Below, in pieces: positions 1-13,600 of a stretch of DNA of 64,000 nucleotides. Each line of letters begins with the position of its first letter. Position 1 is the stretch's first letter. The stretch spans positions 168,420 to 232,419 of the forward strand of contig QLIY01000084.1 of assembly GCA_003260075.1 (NCBI GenBank), given 5' to 3'. This DNA is from Phallusia mammillata. Lineage: Eukaryota; Chordata; Ascidiacea; Phlebobranchia; Ascidiidae. The notes beneath the pieces were generated by a model. It was given only the letters and a program-made list of their open reading frames with translations, searched no databases and was not told the origin of the DNA. The position numbers and the translations under genes are program-made.

Positions 1-112
1 TTTTCATTTCTTTGCAGATAATTTTTTAAAGAGGTTCTTTATTTGTTGTAAGTTTACACAAATTCTATGTAAATGTTGCTTTACAAACTGATTATAACAC
101 AAATTTATAACC

Positions 113-2164
113 ATGGGCCACAAAAATGGTGTTGGCTCCAGTCTCCGGGGAATTACTATGCACATTGTTCATCCAAAACAAAGCAATGAAAGTCAATCAT
201 CAAAGGGGAAGGCTTTTAGTCTTGTTGTAAAAACACTATGCCTTATTTTGTTCTATTATATTTTCTCCATTGGATTGACTTTTTATAACAAATGGATGTT
301 CAAGGTAAGTTTATGAGAAGAAATTAGATTTTAAAACACTAATGATTTTGTGATTTCAGCGTTTTCACTACCCTTTAATGACTACCTGTCTGCATTTTCT
401 ATTCGTGTTTGTGTATTGTGGAACATGTCGCATATTATGTACTCGCTGCCGTGAAAACACTCCTACATTAAGTTGGACGTTGTACTTGAAAAAAGTTTTC
501 ATAACAGGTAAATTTACATTTACAGTTATAAACATTTATATTACAACAGTTATAACAACAATCTTGTATTCACTAGGGTTTGCCAGTGCACTGGACATTG
601 GTTTGTCAAATTGGAGTTTTGTTTTTATAACCGTTTCACTGTAAGTAGCTTGATTAGGTTGAAATTAGTATCTCTGTTATGTCAATAATGTGGAATATTA
701 CTTTTGCAATTTTCTTGCAGATATACAATGGTGAAATCAACAGCTGTGATTTTTATCCTCGGATTTTCATTAATACTAAAACTTGAAAAACCAGTAAGAT
801 GTTCAACTAAAATTGTTTTCTGGTTGTGTTAAAAAATTTTGTTTTGTAGAGATGGTCTCTTATTATTGTGGTTGGTCTTATTTCTGGTGGATTGTTTTTG
901 TTTGTTTTTGAATCTACGCAATTTAACCCAGAAGGTTTTATATTGGTGCTCACTGCATCTTTTCTTGGTGGAATTCGATGGACTTTGAGCCAGATTCTAA
1001 CCCAGAAGAAAGAATTAAGTATGCCAAAAGAAACTTTACAAACCATATAACACAACAAATCATTTTTTTCTCTTGTGTTGCTAGATTTAACAAATCCAAT
1101 AGACTTAACATACCACCTCACTCCCACTATGTTTGTTGGTCTATTTCCCCTTGCATTGGCACATGAAGGTAACACAACAGTTTTTTTTTTTAATTTGTTA
1201 ATGAACTATGCCACTATTTAACCAAATATGCTTGTAGGTCTTCCATTCTTTTCGTCTTCATTTTTATTTGCCAGTGAAACAGTTGGTGAGATGGTTCCAG
1301 CATTATTAATGATTCTTGTTGGTGGGATCCTGGCATTTTTATTGAGTGTTTCAGAATACTTGTTACTCAGCTCAACTTCATCACTGACTTTGTCTATTTG
1401 TGGCATATTTAAGGCAAGCATTTACCAATGTGGTTATATATTTATTATGGCTAACAACAGTGTCAACAGCTCAGATCCATAACTTATCTGTTTCTTCGTA
1501 AAGCCTAATGTCTTCGTAAAGCTAGCTTGGCTGAAGTACCATAGTGGCCAATATATTTGTATAAAGCATGACATTTCGACATCAACTTGTGTCATTCTCA
1601 AAAAAAAGATATATGTTGCTTAATTATCGTGTAGTGAACATATGTTTTGGAGCTGCAATTGCCACTTACTCACTAGGTACAAGTTTGCATTTTTTTAAAT
1701 GTATATTTGTGTTTCTTTGTTATGAATTACCACTTGTATGGTTACATGTGACTGAAGTGTGCAGTACCTAGTACTAAAAACTGCTTGTTGTCCAATTGGA
1801 ATTGTCATGAAGACTTGCTGACCATTTGCTTTTAACTTTTTTAGGAAATCGCTACACTTCTTTTAGATTCTACGTACAATGGAAACAAGTTTACAGCCAT
1901 GAATTGGGTTGGTTTCTTGATATGCATTTCAGGAATAGGTTGTCATGTGTACTTAAAATACAAACACAGCCAAGGTACGGTGATAAAAAATATTTTCTGC
2001 ATTTTCTATGCACACAGGTCAAATAACCTTTACTTTCAGATGAGAGTCCATCTAAAAGCTCAAGCACTGAAGAGGAAAATGTTCAACTCAGCCTACTTAA
2101 AAACATTAATTTGGATTCTGACAGTGAGAGTGAAAATGAGATTTTTAATATTAACCATAGATAA
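113..2164 (+). CDS. SLC35C2: SLC35C2-like nucleotide-sugar transporter family protein, 9 exons
   Basis: Multi-pass membrane protein of the SLC35/TPT family. Vertebrate SLC35C2 sits in the Golgi/ERGIC and influences GDP-fucose supply and Notch O-fucosylation (family knowledge). Exons read by splice sites and frame: 113-304, 360-507, 577-640, 721-793, 850-1018, 1085-1168, 1238-1413, 1845-1974, 2040-2164. The spliced product runs through [14 protein letters not shown] near the N-terminus, then [40 protein letters not shown] and [19 protein letters not shown], a close family match. Hydrophobic segments occur throughout. The tail is acidic and serine-rich (SDSESENE) and ends NINHR before TAA. The start ATG is the first in the open exon, which follows an acceptor-like pyrimidine tract at 1-17. 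Intron 7 starts with GC rather than GT (1414-1415). The last two exons are copied exactly at 2945-3579. Confidence 0.93.
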
Positions 2165-2348
2165 CATATGTCAACCCAGCACTCCTGGTGAATCCAGGCT
2201 TCCTGTCTACAAAAATGTATGAGTTACATTTTTTCTGTGAAATCTATTATTCTGTGGTGGTTGGCATAAATCTAGACATCTTAGTACTACTTTCTGTCTG
2301 TACTTTTGATAAAACTGTGCAATGGACTACCTTTTCTTTAACTGATTG

Positions 2349-2354
2349 AAATAA
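2349..2354 (+). terminator. AATAAA polyadenylation signal of SLC35C2
   Basis: An AATAAA hexamer lies about 185 bp after the SLC35C2 stop codon, the expected position for 3'-end cleavage. Confidence 0.7.
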
Positions 2355-2944
2355 AACTTATACTAACCTTTAAAAAATATTAGAGGTGTTATTTTAATAA
2401 CTTTTGCATACCTGAATTAGTACCCTTGGCACAATAAACAATACCACAAAATTTTGGCCTGTTTCTTGTGCAGAGTACAATTTGCACATTCAATTCCTTT
2501 GTGAGTGCTTTTTCAGTGTTGTTTTAGTCCCATCGGTGTGTTTTGTGCAATAAAAGGTACATTCAACACAGTACATGTAAAATATATGTAAACCTAAATA
2601 TTCTTGTATGAGTTACACCCTATTTTGAATTAAACCTTAACCATTTAGTACAGTGGTTATTATGGGTCCCCTTCCCTGAAGGGGACTCATCTTGATTCCA
2701 CTCTGTTTTTTTTCTCTTTTCTGCCGAAGCGTTTCCATGCACTTTTGGCATGAAATCTTTGGTGGGGGGGGGGGAGTCCAAGTTACATTGTGCAAACATA
2801 AAAAGGGAAAAACTAGAGTGCACAGAAAAATTTTGCACAGTCAAAAGTTTTTGATTGGTATAATGTTGTATGATGCCTTTAGTAGACCTGGCATACTGTG
2901 AGAACAGTCAAAAGTGTGTTTATGCCGTAAAAAGATATATCTGC

Positions 2945-3579
2945 AATGTCTTCGTAAAGCTAGCTTGGCTGAAGTACCATAGTGGCCAATATATTTGTAT
3001 AAAGCATGACATTTCGACATCAACTTGTGTCATTCTCAAAAAAAAGATATATGTTGCTTAATTATCGTGTAGTGAACATATGTTTTGGAGCTGCAATTGC
3101 CACTTACTCACTAGGTACAAGTTTGCATTTTTTTAAATGTATATTTGTGTTTCTTTGTTATGAATTACCACTTGTATGGTTACATGTGACTGAAGTGTGC
3201 AGTACCTAGTACTAAAAACTGCTTGTTGTCCAATTGGAATTGTCATGAAGACTTGCTGACCATTTGCTTTTAACTTTTTTAGGAAATCGCTACACTTCTT
3301 TTAGATTCTACGTACAATGGAAACAAGTTTACAGCCATGAATTGGGTTGGTTTCTTGATATGCATTTCAGGAATAGGTTGTCATGTGTACTTAAAATACA
3401 AACACAGCCAAGGTACGGTGATAAAAAATATTTTCTGCATTTTCTATGCACACAGGTCAAATAACCTTTACTTTCAGATGAGAGTCCATCTAAAAGCTCA
3501 AGCACTGAAGAGGAAAATGTTCAACTCAGCCTACTTAAAAACATTAATTTGGATTCTGACAGTGAGAGTGAAAATGAGA
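2945..3579 (+). repeat. Exact second copy of the SLC35C2 3' exons (635 bp)
   Basis: This stretch appears identical to 1507-2141, a constant offset of 1438 bp. It carries exon 8, the last intron and most of exon 9 of SLC35C2, then stops at a single N at 3580, in the middle of the acidic tail. It has no upstream exons of its own and should not be called a gene. Base-for-base identity in a genome where other local copies differ by several percent points to a contig overlap left unmerged. A very recent tandem duplication is the alternative. Confidence 0.9.
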
Positions 3580-3580
3580 N

Positions 3581-3647
3581 TCTAGCCCCCTAAAATGGGT
3601 AAATTTTTTAAACAATGTCCGAATTGGATAAAATTTTAACAGTTTAT

Positions 3648-3716
<69 letters not shown>

Positions 3717-4600
3717 ACCGGTCACTGTGTTTTATCTGACAACAACAAACTTTCTCATAGTTATCTCTTGAAATGCATTTTTTATTACTTTGGATATGTG
3801 GGGACCCATGAGTTTCTGCCTGCAGAAACAACCAATGTTATAAAGACAGTACATAATATGGGACCCACTATAAAATAAGTGTAGGAAATATAGTAATGTT
3901 TTAAAGTAGGTTACAATGTATTATGCAGTTGCAATATGTGCTAAGCCACCCTTCTAGTTCTTTTTATTTGAGACAATATTTTTTTTGTGTACACTTTTTG
4001 ACCTATAAGGTCTTATCAGTTCAGCTGGTAATGTGAGATCGGTCACATGAGCTAATGCAGCTACCTTAAGGCAATTTGTTGGAAGCATCAGGCTGAAAAG
4101 TCATATCTCGCCAACCTGTTCGGTGCCACAACTGGGTATTAATATGACAGAAGAATGCTTTATTGGCTCAATGCTTCATATTTTTTCTGACTTAATAAAT
4201 TTGTGCAAAATACATAACCCTATGAACTAAACCTAAGATGGACAAATGCTGATTTAGTGTAAGTTTATTGACAGGCTATTCACATTATAAAAACAAAACC
4301 GCAGTGCTTGTTAATAACATGTAGTACTAAGCAGTGTAGGAAAGGGTTGGTCATGGCAGCACTAAACGATCTGTCCTGTAAGCGTAAGATACCAGGACCC
4401 CACAGGTGACAACCAACATAAAAACCTATGCAAGAAAATGAAAACAAACGCTAAATGATGCAAACACTTGACATATAATTGCAGTGACTGTCAGCTGAGT
4501 ATTAGATCTGATGGTTAAATCATCAGTATAGCAGTTTAAAAATTCCTCGGGCAATGTAATGCATCAACGTCAGAATTTTGGATTTAGGAAATTCGTTTTT
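3581..4600. other. Gene-free spacer with dispersed repeats and a 68-base poly-C run
   Basis: After the N the sequence opens with TCTAGCCCCCTAAAA, a motif found inverted near 61655. A run of 68 C follows at 3649-3716. A segment at 3925-3960 (GTGCTAAGCCACCCTTCTAG) recurs at 55029-55048, so it is a dispersed repeat. The ORF crossing the poly-C is a homopolymer artefact. The 3' untranslated region of KIF23 probably extends into 4260-4620 on the minus strand. No other gene was seen. Confidence 0.6.
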
Positions 4601-4620
4601 GAATTACTTCTTTTTCCTGG

Positions 4621-7600
4621 TTAGACATAAACGTTTTGAGTTAGGGATGAACTACAGAAAACCAAATATGTAGAAACTTACTTTCCAGCAAATTTTGTAC
4701 TTCCCGCACTGGTGATTCCATAAGAACACTAGAAACAACAATAAAAATATTTATTACAAAGGTTGGAACACTGATTTACAGAATAATACAAAAAGTATCT
4801 AAATTGAGGATTAAAACTGCCAAACCGTTTAAGCATAGGTTTGTCAAAAAAACTTATCAGAACACCAGAAAAGAAAAATGCAATATCTAATCTTGTGTAT
4901 TGTGGGAAAAAATTCTACATACTAGAACATAAACTCAAATCATTTGCACTGAAGCAGGGGTTTCTTAAAAAAAAAAAACAAGCATCATGCACAGGAACAA
5001 GGTATTTAAATTAAGGCTAAACATTTTTCTGTCACAGTTTGCATATGAAGGCAATGATAAGAATTGAAACTTACTCTTGTCTCGACATCAGTCCAGCTTG
5101 ACTGTTCACCAGAAGACAGCTCATCAACAGAAGTGTTTGATTTTCGTTTTCTACAAACAAAAGTAAATTTACAGAATTGCTCGTTGGTTTAAGAGTTTCT
5201 TGTCGATGGTACGCACTTTGGCGATATCTGCTTTTTGGTTTTGGGGTCGCGCTGTTTCAGAGTTTCGATATCCACAAACTGCACTTGTTGGCCACCAGTT
5301 CTTGTCCGGAAAACTTCACCCTAAAATAAAAGAGTCCATTATCTATCAGTATGCAAGTTATGGTTAGAAAATCACATTCACAAAACGATCCAATGTGACA
5401 AAACTAAAAATCTGTGCATTAATGGGTTTGTGAAGAAATTAATTTTACATAAATAATCAGAAATTAACGATTGTTAAATTACCAAACATCACATTTGATT
5501 TGAACTTTTGCCAGACTTGATTTAAAAGTAACTGCACTTGTGAATTGAGTTTAAAGCAACATTGCTGACCACAAACAAAACTATAATTTTTAACTGAAGT
5601 GATTATCCACCTTGACCAATTGTGTTTCAATTTCTCCATGTTTGTCTTCTCGCTGGTGAGTCAACAGGTATTTGTTTGCTCCAGCAACATCTTTCGGTGA
5701 TGGCACATTGACCACTCGGTTTGGTTTAATACAGGGCTGCATAATTGTTTCTGCCAACAATACATTATTAAGTTAACAAATTTCTCATTCAACTGGTGTG
5801 ATGCTAAACAAAACAATAATTGTTTTTTTAAGAACTTGTAATTTTGCTGGCGTTTTGTCCATATTTCATATCATTGGTCTGAAGAAGCCCTTTTGGTGGG
5901 CAAAACTTCAGCAAAATTACAAGTTCAAAAATAAACAATTATTGTTTTGTTTAGCAGCACACCTGTTGAACAAACAGATTTGTTAAATATGCAACATTGG
6001 GGATAAAATGCCTGTTCAGTATTTTCTAACACATTATTTAATTAAGTACATACACAATACACATGATTAAGTTAAAGAGTATAAAATTTGTACCTGTAGG
6101 AACAGTGGTACTGGGCAGGTGAGCAAGCCATTGGCCATTTGCACCCGACTTAGATCTACGATGCTTTGGAGCTAAAGGTGCAGCAGGCTGTAAACAAAAT
6201 CAGAGTTACATTTGCCCCCTTTGTAAACATCAACAGATGAATAGTGTGATCTTTTGTCTTTTATAGAAAAACATTTCCCAAACCATTGTTTGTTAGAAAA
6301 GTAAACACTCTTTTACAGTATTCTGTTTAACAACGGAATTTCAACAATTTTTTTTACAAAAAAAATGCATAAAGATAAACAATACTGACAGTCTAAAAAA
6401 TATACTTCTGCTATCTTTGATTTTACTCTGTGTTGAAATAGCCATGTAAAGCAAAGAACATTGACTAAAATTGACCCTAACTACTGGCCGTGGCCATGAA
6501 AGCCACATGCATTATTACCCTGTGCCTAAAATTTTCCTCATCAGCGCGGTTAACAAACTTGCAACCAAGAGTTCGTTCATTTTCGTGTTCAAGCATTGAA
6601 GCATCTGACTGACTATCTGTGAAGCAATGCCTTCTACTCCTTGTCATCATCCTTGAATTACACTGCTGCTGTCTGGAGGGACTCTGATCTAAACTGCCCT
6701 GATAACAATGTAACTGAACTGGTAACATCACTAAAATCATAACTCAACTCGCTATACTGCCTTTTTTAGTATAAACAGTTTTATTTGTTTGTATCATATA
6801 GACCAGGGTGGTCTAATACTTGAATGGAGGGCCACATTAGAGTTTGGTAAGTTCTTGACTGCAGTAGTGGGATACAAATTTTTTGTCATCAGGTTCTATC
6901 ACAAAAGTATATTTTTTAGCCGGTCCCCCCCCCCCCACCACTGCTGGCCAAAAAACATTTGCATTAAAGGACTGAATTTGCTATTTTAATCGACTTTATG
7001 TTTTGAGACCCAAATATTATTTGAAGTGCTCTGCCAACTGCAATTCACTCAATGACTGTATGCAGAAAGTGTTTGTGGTCTGCCTGCCAGGATTTGGACT
7101 AGCCTGATTACTAAAATCCATTATTTTGTTGAAAATATACTGAAATATAAAGTTTAAAATATGCCGCACCAGAAAGAAGCGGCAAACAGCATTAAATTAC
7201 CTCCACTGGAGCAACACTGGTGCTAGAGGATTTCTTCTTTGTTTTCTGCTGCCTCAAATCATTATCAGAATTTGAGATGTGTCTGCTTTTGTTGAGAGAT
7301 TTAGTTTCTTTTAACAGGTTTTCTGCAGACCTTGAACGCCGTTTGTGACCAAGACGAGGCCTTGAACTGTCCTGAAACAAAAAAGAAAAACATTGCTTTT
7401 TTGAGTCTGGTAGTCTTATGTGCACATGTGAAAAATGCTTTTATTTAAACCAGTGTTTCTAAGCTACTGGACCAGGTAAATTGTTTGACCGACCTAGATA
7501 ACATATTTCAATGTTTTAAGTGATTATACAAAATCTTAAAGATGTAATAGGTTTAAAATTAAATCACAAAACAAAAGACAAAAGATATTTTTTTCAGAAT

Positions 7601-10600
7601 TTTACACATCTAATTTTCAGTGTTATTCAAATGGTAGTTGTGCATTATTAAGTTGTTGTTACAGTATTTTTTAAATAAATTCAAATGTAATCAACATGTT
7701 CTGTTGATAAACTTTTGATTTTAATAATCATGGGGTCATAAACAAGTTTCAAAACTTCACCGGTTGAAAAGCTTGAAAGACACTGATTTCGCTATTAAAA
7801 GAATATATTTTACAATTTGAACTTACTGATGATGTGGGAGTAGCAGGAGGGAGAGGTGTTAAATTCCTCCTGGTGACTGGTCTTCCTTCTCTTCCCGTTC
7901 GTGGTTCCCTCCCATCTGTAAAGATGTGTTTCAGTTGACGAAGTTGTTCATCTTTCACCCACATCTTCTGATGCATTTCAGTTTGAACATTGCGAACACG
8001 TTTTTCCTGGAACACAAAGTGGAACCTTTTTCAAATTGTGGACAAGTGAAATTTTTATATGACTTCAATGGCCTGGTGATTTTATAGAATCTCTGGTTAC
8101 ATACTAAAAAAGTAGTGGAAACAATCCACAATATCCTTGCAATACTAAAGCACTTTTGAATCATACTGTAAAAACAAACCTCTGGCATAATGTCACAACT
8201 TGATGAATTTTGTTTAGTTTGGCTGCAATGATAACCAATAGAGCTAAAACTGAACCACAACTTTTTATTGGTTTAGTTTTGCTGTTTAAATATATTGTGT
8301 TGTAAATATCTTGCAAAGCAAAAAAGGTTGGATATAAAAACGATTATATTTTTCAGTATGCAGGGCAAAAAGTTTACAAACTATGTTGCACTGGGTATAT
8401 TTAATGCACTGAGATACTTTGCGTTGCATAGGGGGAAAAACTTTTTGGCAAAACGAATGAAAAAGAAGCAAAGCCCTTCTATGGCATGCTATATTTCATC
8501 AAACCCCCCCCCCTAAAAACGATTATATTTTTCAGTATGCAGGGCAAAAAGTTTACAAACTGGGTTGCATTGGGTATATTTAATGCACTGAGATACTTTG
8601 CGTTGCATAGGGGAAAAAACTTTTTGGCAAAACTTCTGAATTAAAAAGAAGCAAAGCACTGCTATGACATGCTATATTTCACCCCCCCCCCCACAGTTCC
8701 ACGCAGCTTGGTTTCAACTTTTTTGGTTTCTAATTGCGAGTTCTTCAACTGTATCTCAGCTTCACACAGCTTTAAGAAAAACACAAATTTAAAATATAGA
8801 AAATAGAAATAATTGTAAAACATGAATCTTCATATAACACACACCTGGTCTTGCAGCTGTTTCTTATCCTTTTCAAACACTTGGGTTGTCCTTGACAGAA
8901 CTTGATTCTAAAAATAAACCAGATTATAACCAATGCATTACATTAAATTAGCTATTGCTGCCAGGCATAATGTTTAAACGACTATTGCTAATCCAGCAAT
9001 AGTATAAAATAATATATAATCAACGTTTCGATTTTCTATACAAGAAGCTCTCATCAGGATAATGGCATATCTTACAAGAAAAATTTCGTATAAAGCAACA
9101 AATTGCAACCAACCACACACAAAAAACAGCAACAACAAGATCATGCACTATCTTGTGTGGGATGTTAAATTGTCGATTATACAGCTGATGGATCAGCAAT
9201 ACTCGTTTATACAATGCATTACATGCTTTCAAATCCAAAACAGTTTTTATGCATATTTTTGAATTCCCCCCCCCCCCAACAAGATCATGCACTATCTTGT
9301 GTGGGATGTTAAATTGTCGATTATTCATAATACAGCTGATGGATCAGCAATACTCGTTTATACAATGCAATTACATGCTTTTAAATCCAAAACAGTTTTT
9401 ATGCATATGTTTAGTAAAAACACACCTTTGACTCCAGTTTTTTGACCTGTCTTTCCATTTTTGCCAGATCTTTAGACTTTGTTGAGAGTTCATTTTCGCA
9501 ATCTTTAAGTCTTAACTGAAGATCCTTGTCATTTTGCGAGTTTGAAGTCAGATTGGTTCGGAACATTGACCCTACAAAACAAGTTATTTAGACATTGATC
9601 TACCACTAAGAGTCTTAAACTACAGTTAAGTTACCTAGTGATCTGGCACTTTTCTTTACAGAGTTCATCATATCCATTCTGTCTTGTAGGAAAGAAATTA
9701 TAGATGGGATCGTATCGCAATCCATAGGATCAATAACTTCCAAATTAGGAAAGCTTGAACCAATGTTGAAGTCAATGCCTTCCCAGCCATCTGATTCGCC
9801 ATCATCTGAAAAAATTACAAGCAAATTTACAATAACTTTTGGGTTGAGTTTGTATATTAGCCATTTGGGCAGATGCTTGCAACATTTTGCCTGCCATGGT
9901 TAAACCAACATCAGTAAAGTAGCAGTGACTCAGACCAATTTTCCACTAACAAATCTGTCTCATTCACTGTGTATGACATTTATCCCCACAAGCCCACATG
10001 TAAAGCAAGATAACCCATTAAAATATACACTATTCCACCCTTAAAGTGGATTTTTATTAGTAAGCACTTGCCTAAAAGGACTGTAGGACGAAAAGTTTTT
10101 GCCAAGTGAGTTAGGCCTGCACCAGGGTATTGGATCAGAAAATACAATTTAATTTACCAATCAGATCAAAAAAATTAAGGCGAATTGGTAAAAAGATCTT
10201 GCTCAGCAGAATGAGCCAGGACTATTAAAAAAGAATCAAAAATTGTATTTTACCTGTTGTTGATGGAGTGACTGTGGTTGTGTCTGATTCACTGGAGGAA
10301 GTAATATGCTTAAATCTTCCACGGTGCAAACGATGGCCTAAAAACAGTCAATTTCAATTAAGACTCAAAACATCACAAAGTACTAGTTAAATGTTTAGAG
10401 AAACATACTAGTTGCCTCCTGGCTTAGCTGACGAGCAGCCGTAAGGTGTCGTTTCTTTTCTTCCTCAGCACGTGTTTTAGCCTCCAGTGCCTTACGCTTA
10501 ACATTTTCACGATCGATCTTAAACACTTCTTGCCTGGCAACTTCCACTTGCTGAGCCATTTCAGCAAATTGCACAACATGCTACAAAACAAACATAAAAT

Positions 10601-13600
10601 TGAGAATACAGCAGAAGGATCCAAATAAAAAGCATAGCAAGGTTCCCGCACAATTTTCGTTCACAAATTCCATGATTTTTCCAAAACTTTTCAAGGAAAA
10701 AAAACAAATTTTCATAACCTTTACACAAAAAATCGAGCAATTCCCATAGTAAAAGTAGTGAAGAGGCTTTGGTATATGAGGCCAATTTACCATACTTGCA
10801 ACGAACTTTTCCAGGCCTTAAAAATACAAATTTAAATTTTATAATTTTCCAGGTTTTCCATACCCACGGGAACCCTGCATAGGATCGCCATCTTTTTAAA
10901 TGACTACCTTATTTAAATGTAAAACCATAAAATATTTAGACAACAGGTTTTCAACTCGAAACTGTATTACAGACATTTTTAGCTAATCGTCCCCCCCCCC
11001 CCAGGCCTTAAAAATACAAATTTAAATTCCATAACTTTTCCATAGGATCGCCATCTTTTTGAATGACTACCTTATTTAAATGTAAAACCATAAAATATTT
11101 AGATAACAGGTTTTCAAATCAAAACTGTATTACAGACATTTTTAGCTAATCGCATATCCAACCTGCAAGATGCAATTAAACAGATTTTGCAATAATCCTA
11201 AAAATTTTTTTTAACAAAAGCCCATGTTTGGGATTTACAATCATTAGGCAATTACCCCCCCCCCTCCAACCTGCAAGATGCAATTAAACAGATTTTGCAA
11301 TAATCCTAAAAAATATTTTCAACAAATGGTCATGTTTGGGATTTACAATCATTAGGCAATTTAACAGATAATGTGGTTAACCGGATTTGTCTGTTCTCAT
11401 GTTTGTTGGATAAAATTATTTTTGAATAGGGAAAAAGTATATTAAAGAAACTTCACAAATTTTGTTTTTAAGACATGCCAAAAGAACAGTTGCAAACCAT
11501 TATTTTAAAAAATGTCACACAACTTACTGTATTTTCGTCATACTCTTGTGCATTTGGATTCAAACACACAACCATCTTTACTCTGCCGTGGCCCTCGAAG
11601 TAACTTTTAAATAAATGTGTGAGTTTGGAATTTCGATACTTCACCATTTCACAAGTTCCATTCTTCTGATTTTCTCTAAGCTGCTCCAAACACCTAAAAC
11701 ACAACCCATGGATTAAAATCTTACAATAGGTTGCATTGGCGTAAATTTGTTAAATATTTGCAAAATTTTAGGGGTGACTTTTTTAGGTAATAGAAACATG
11801 CTATTCCATGAGCTGTTCCACACTTACGTTTTTAAAGCATTGTTGCAGCGCATGTGTTTAAATGGCTGTCCTTCATAAACAAAAATTTTACTTTTTGCAT
11901 TGTACATAAAACTTCAATACACTTGCATTTATCATGATTGTGAACTTCAATATCATGGACAGTAAGCTCAACAAATTGTCTTGTAGTTGGGCTTTCTGAC
12001 AATATTTTAAACAAAAAAAACGAGACAACAAATGAAAATAAATATATATATATATGTCAAATGTTGTAACCCCTGTTTTTGGGAGGGGTAATATGCCACC
12101 CGAGTCACCCTTAAATCAATGCCTATGGGTGGCAGGATGTTAATTGTTAACATTATAAGTATCAACCTGCGAAGTGTCATGAGTGAGCTGTTGATATTCC
12201 CGGCTTCTCGCAGTCTTTCTCCACCAGCACCAGTTCGAGCCATTCTCTCGCTGCCAGCTAAATCAACCAAAGACAACTGGCTTGCACAAATAAGACTCTT
12301 TTCCTGAAGGTAAAACAAAACAATCAAAAGTTGGTAGCTTTATGCCATGTTCAGAGGTGCATACATTCAGTATTTGCTCAACTGTAAGCTGCATGTTAAG
12401 GTGTCAAAAACATAAATAAAGTAAGCCTCCTGCAACTGTAGGCTGTTTTTTATAATGTTAGTTACAACTGTTTCATGGCATTTGTGCATATTGTTACATA
12501 CAACTATTGGTCAACATTTGTTAGTCTGTAAATAAATAAAAAAGCAATGCAAGCTGCACAATCAATAGGTTAAAAATAAGCCGCTGCTCACAATCGAATA
12601 AATATGGTATTTATTTTAAACAAAAAATTTAAAACAATCAGTTGCTTGATTAAAATATGTGGGTAAATATTGCACATTCATTTTGAAAGTGTCGTTACCC
12701 CCCCCCCACCAGCACCAGTTCGAGCCATTCTCTCGCTGCCAGCCAAATCAACCAAAGACAACTGACTTGCACAAATAAGACTCTTTTCCTAAAGATAAAA
12801 CAAAAAAAAAAACAATTAAAAATTGGTAGCTTTATGTCATTTACTCAATTGTAAGCGGCATGTTAAGGTGTCAACAAAATAAATATTGTAAGCATCCTGC
12901 GACTTTAAGCTGCATTTCATGATGTTAGGTACTATTGTTTCACGACACTTCTTTATATTGCTACATAGTACAACTATTTGTTAACATTTGTTAGTTATGC
13001 AAATAATTGCACCCAGCAGAGCATATGTAGACGGGTAAAGGCAAAGCACAAAAGAATTTTTAACATTAAAAAAATCAAAAAAATGTAAGCTGCACATACA
13101 ATAGGGTAAAAACTTTATCTCAGCTTACAATCAAACAGATACAGTATTTCTTTAAAACCTAGGATTCAACACAATTAGTTGCTTCATTAAAATATGTAGT
13201 CAAATACTGTACAGTTATTTCGAAAATGTGAATTGGACTGTTTTTGTCACTTGAACAGAATGCCACCAACCTGCAACAAGTCTTCGCCCAATGGGTCAAG
13301 TGGCGCCTGAACAAGTCGTATATTAAAAATGCTGTGTGACCTGCTAGACTCTGCGTTCAACTGTGTATGTGCAATTCTTCTTCTTTCTTGTCCTATAAAA
13401 GAAGGGTTTGAATTGAGAAAGAAAGAAGATAAAACCTGATTTGAACAAACCTTGTTGGCCCCCCCCCCTCGTATATTAAAAATGCTGTGTGACCTGCTAG
13501 ACTCTGCGTTCAACTGCGTATGTGCAATTCTTCTTCTTTCTTGTCCTAAAAGAAGGGTTTGAATTGAGAAAGAGAAAAGATAAAACCTGATTTGAACAAA

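Noticed and set aside
3006-3585. Second SLC35C2-like gene
   Set aside because: Exact copy of 1507-2141 without upstream exons, ending at an N mid-exon.
3615-3878. ORF with a long poly-proline (or poly-glycine on the other strand) tract
   Set aside because: It is only a reading of the 68-base C run next to an assembly join; no splice sites or family match.
12709-13232. Extra kinesin switch II exon as a mutually exclusive exon
   Set aside because: It starts mid-exon right after poly-C without its own acceptor context, and its intron matches the other copy; an allelic copy is the better explanation.
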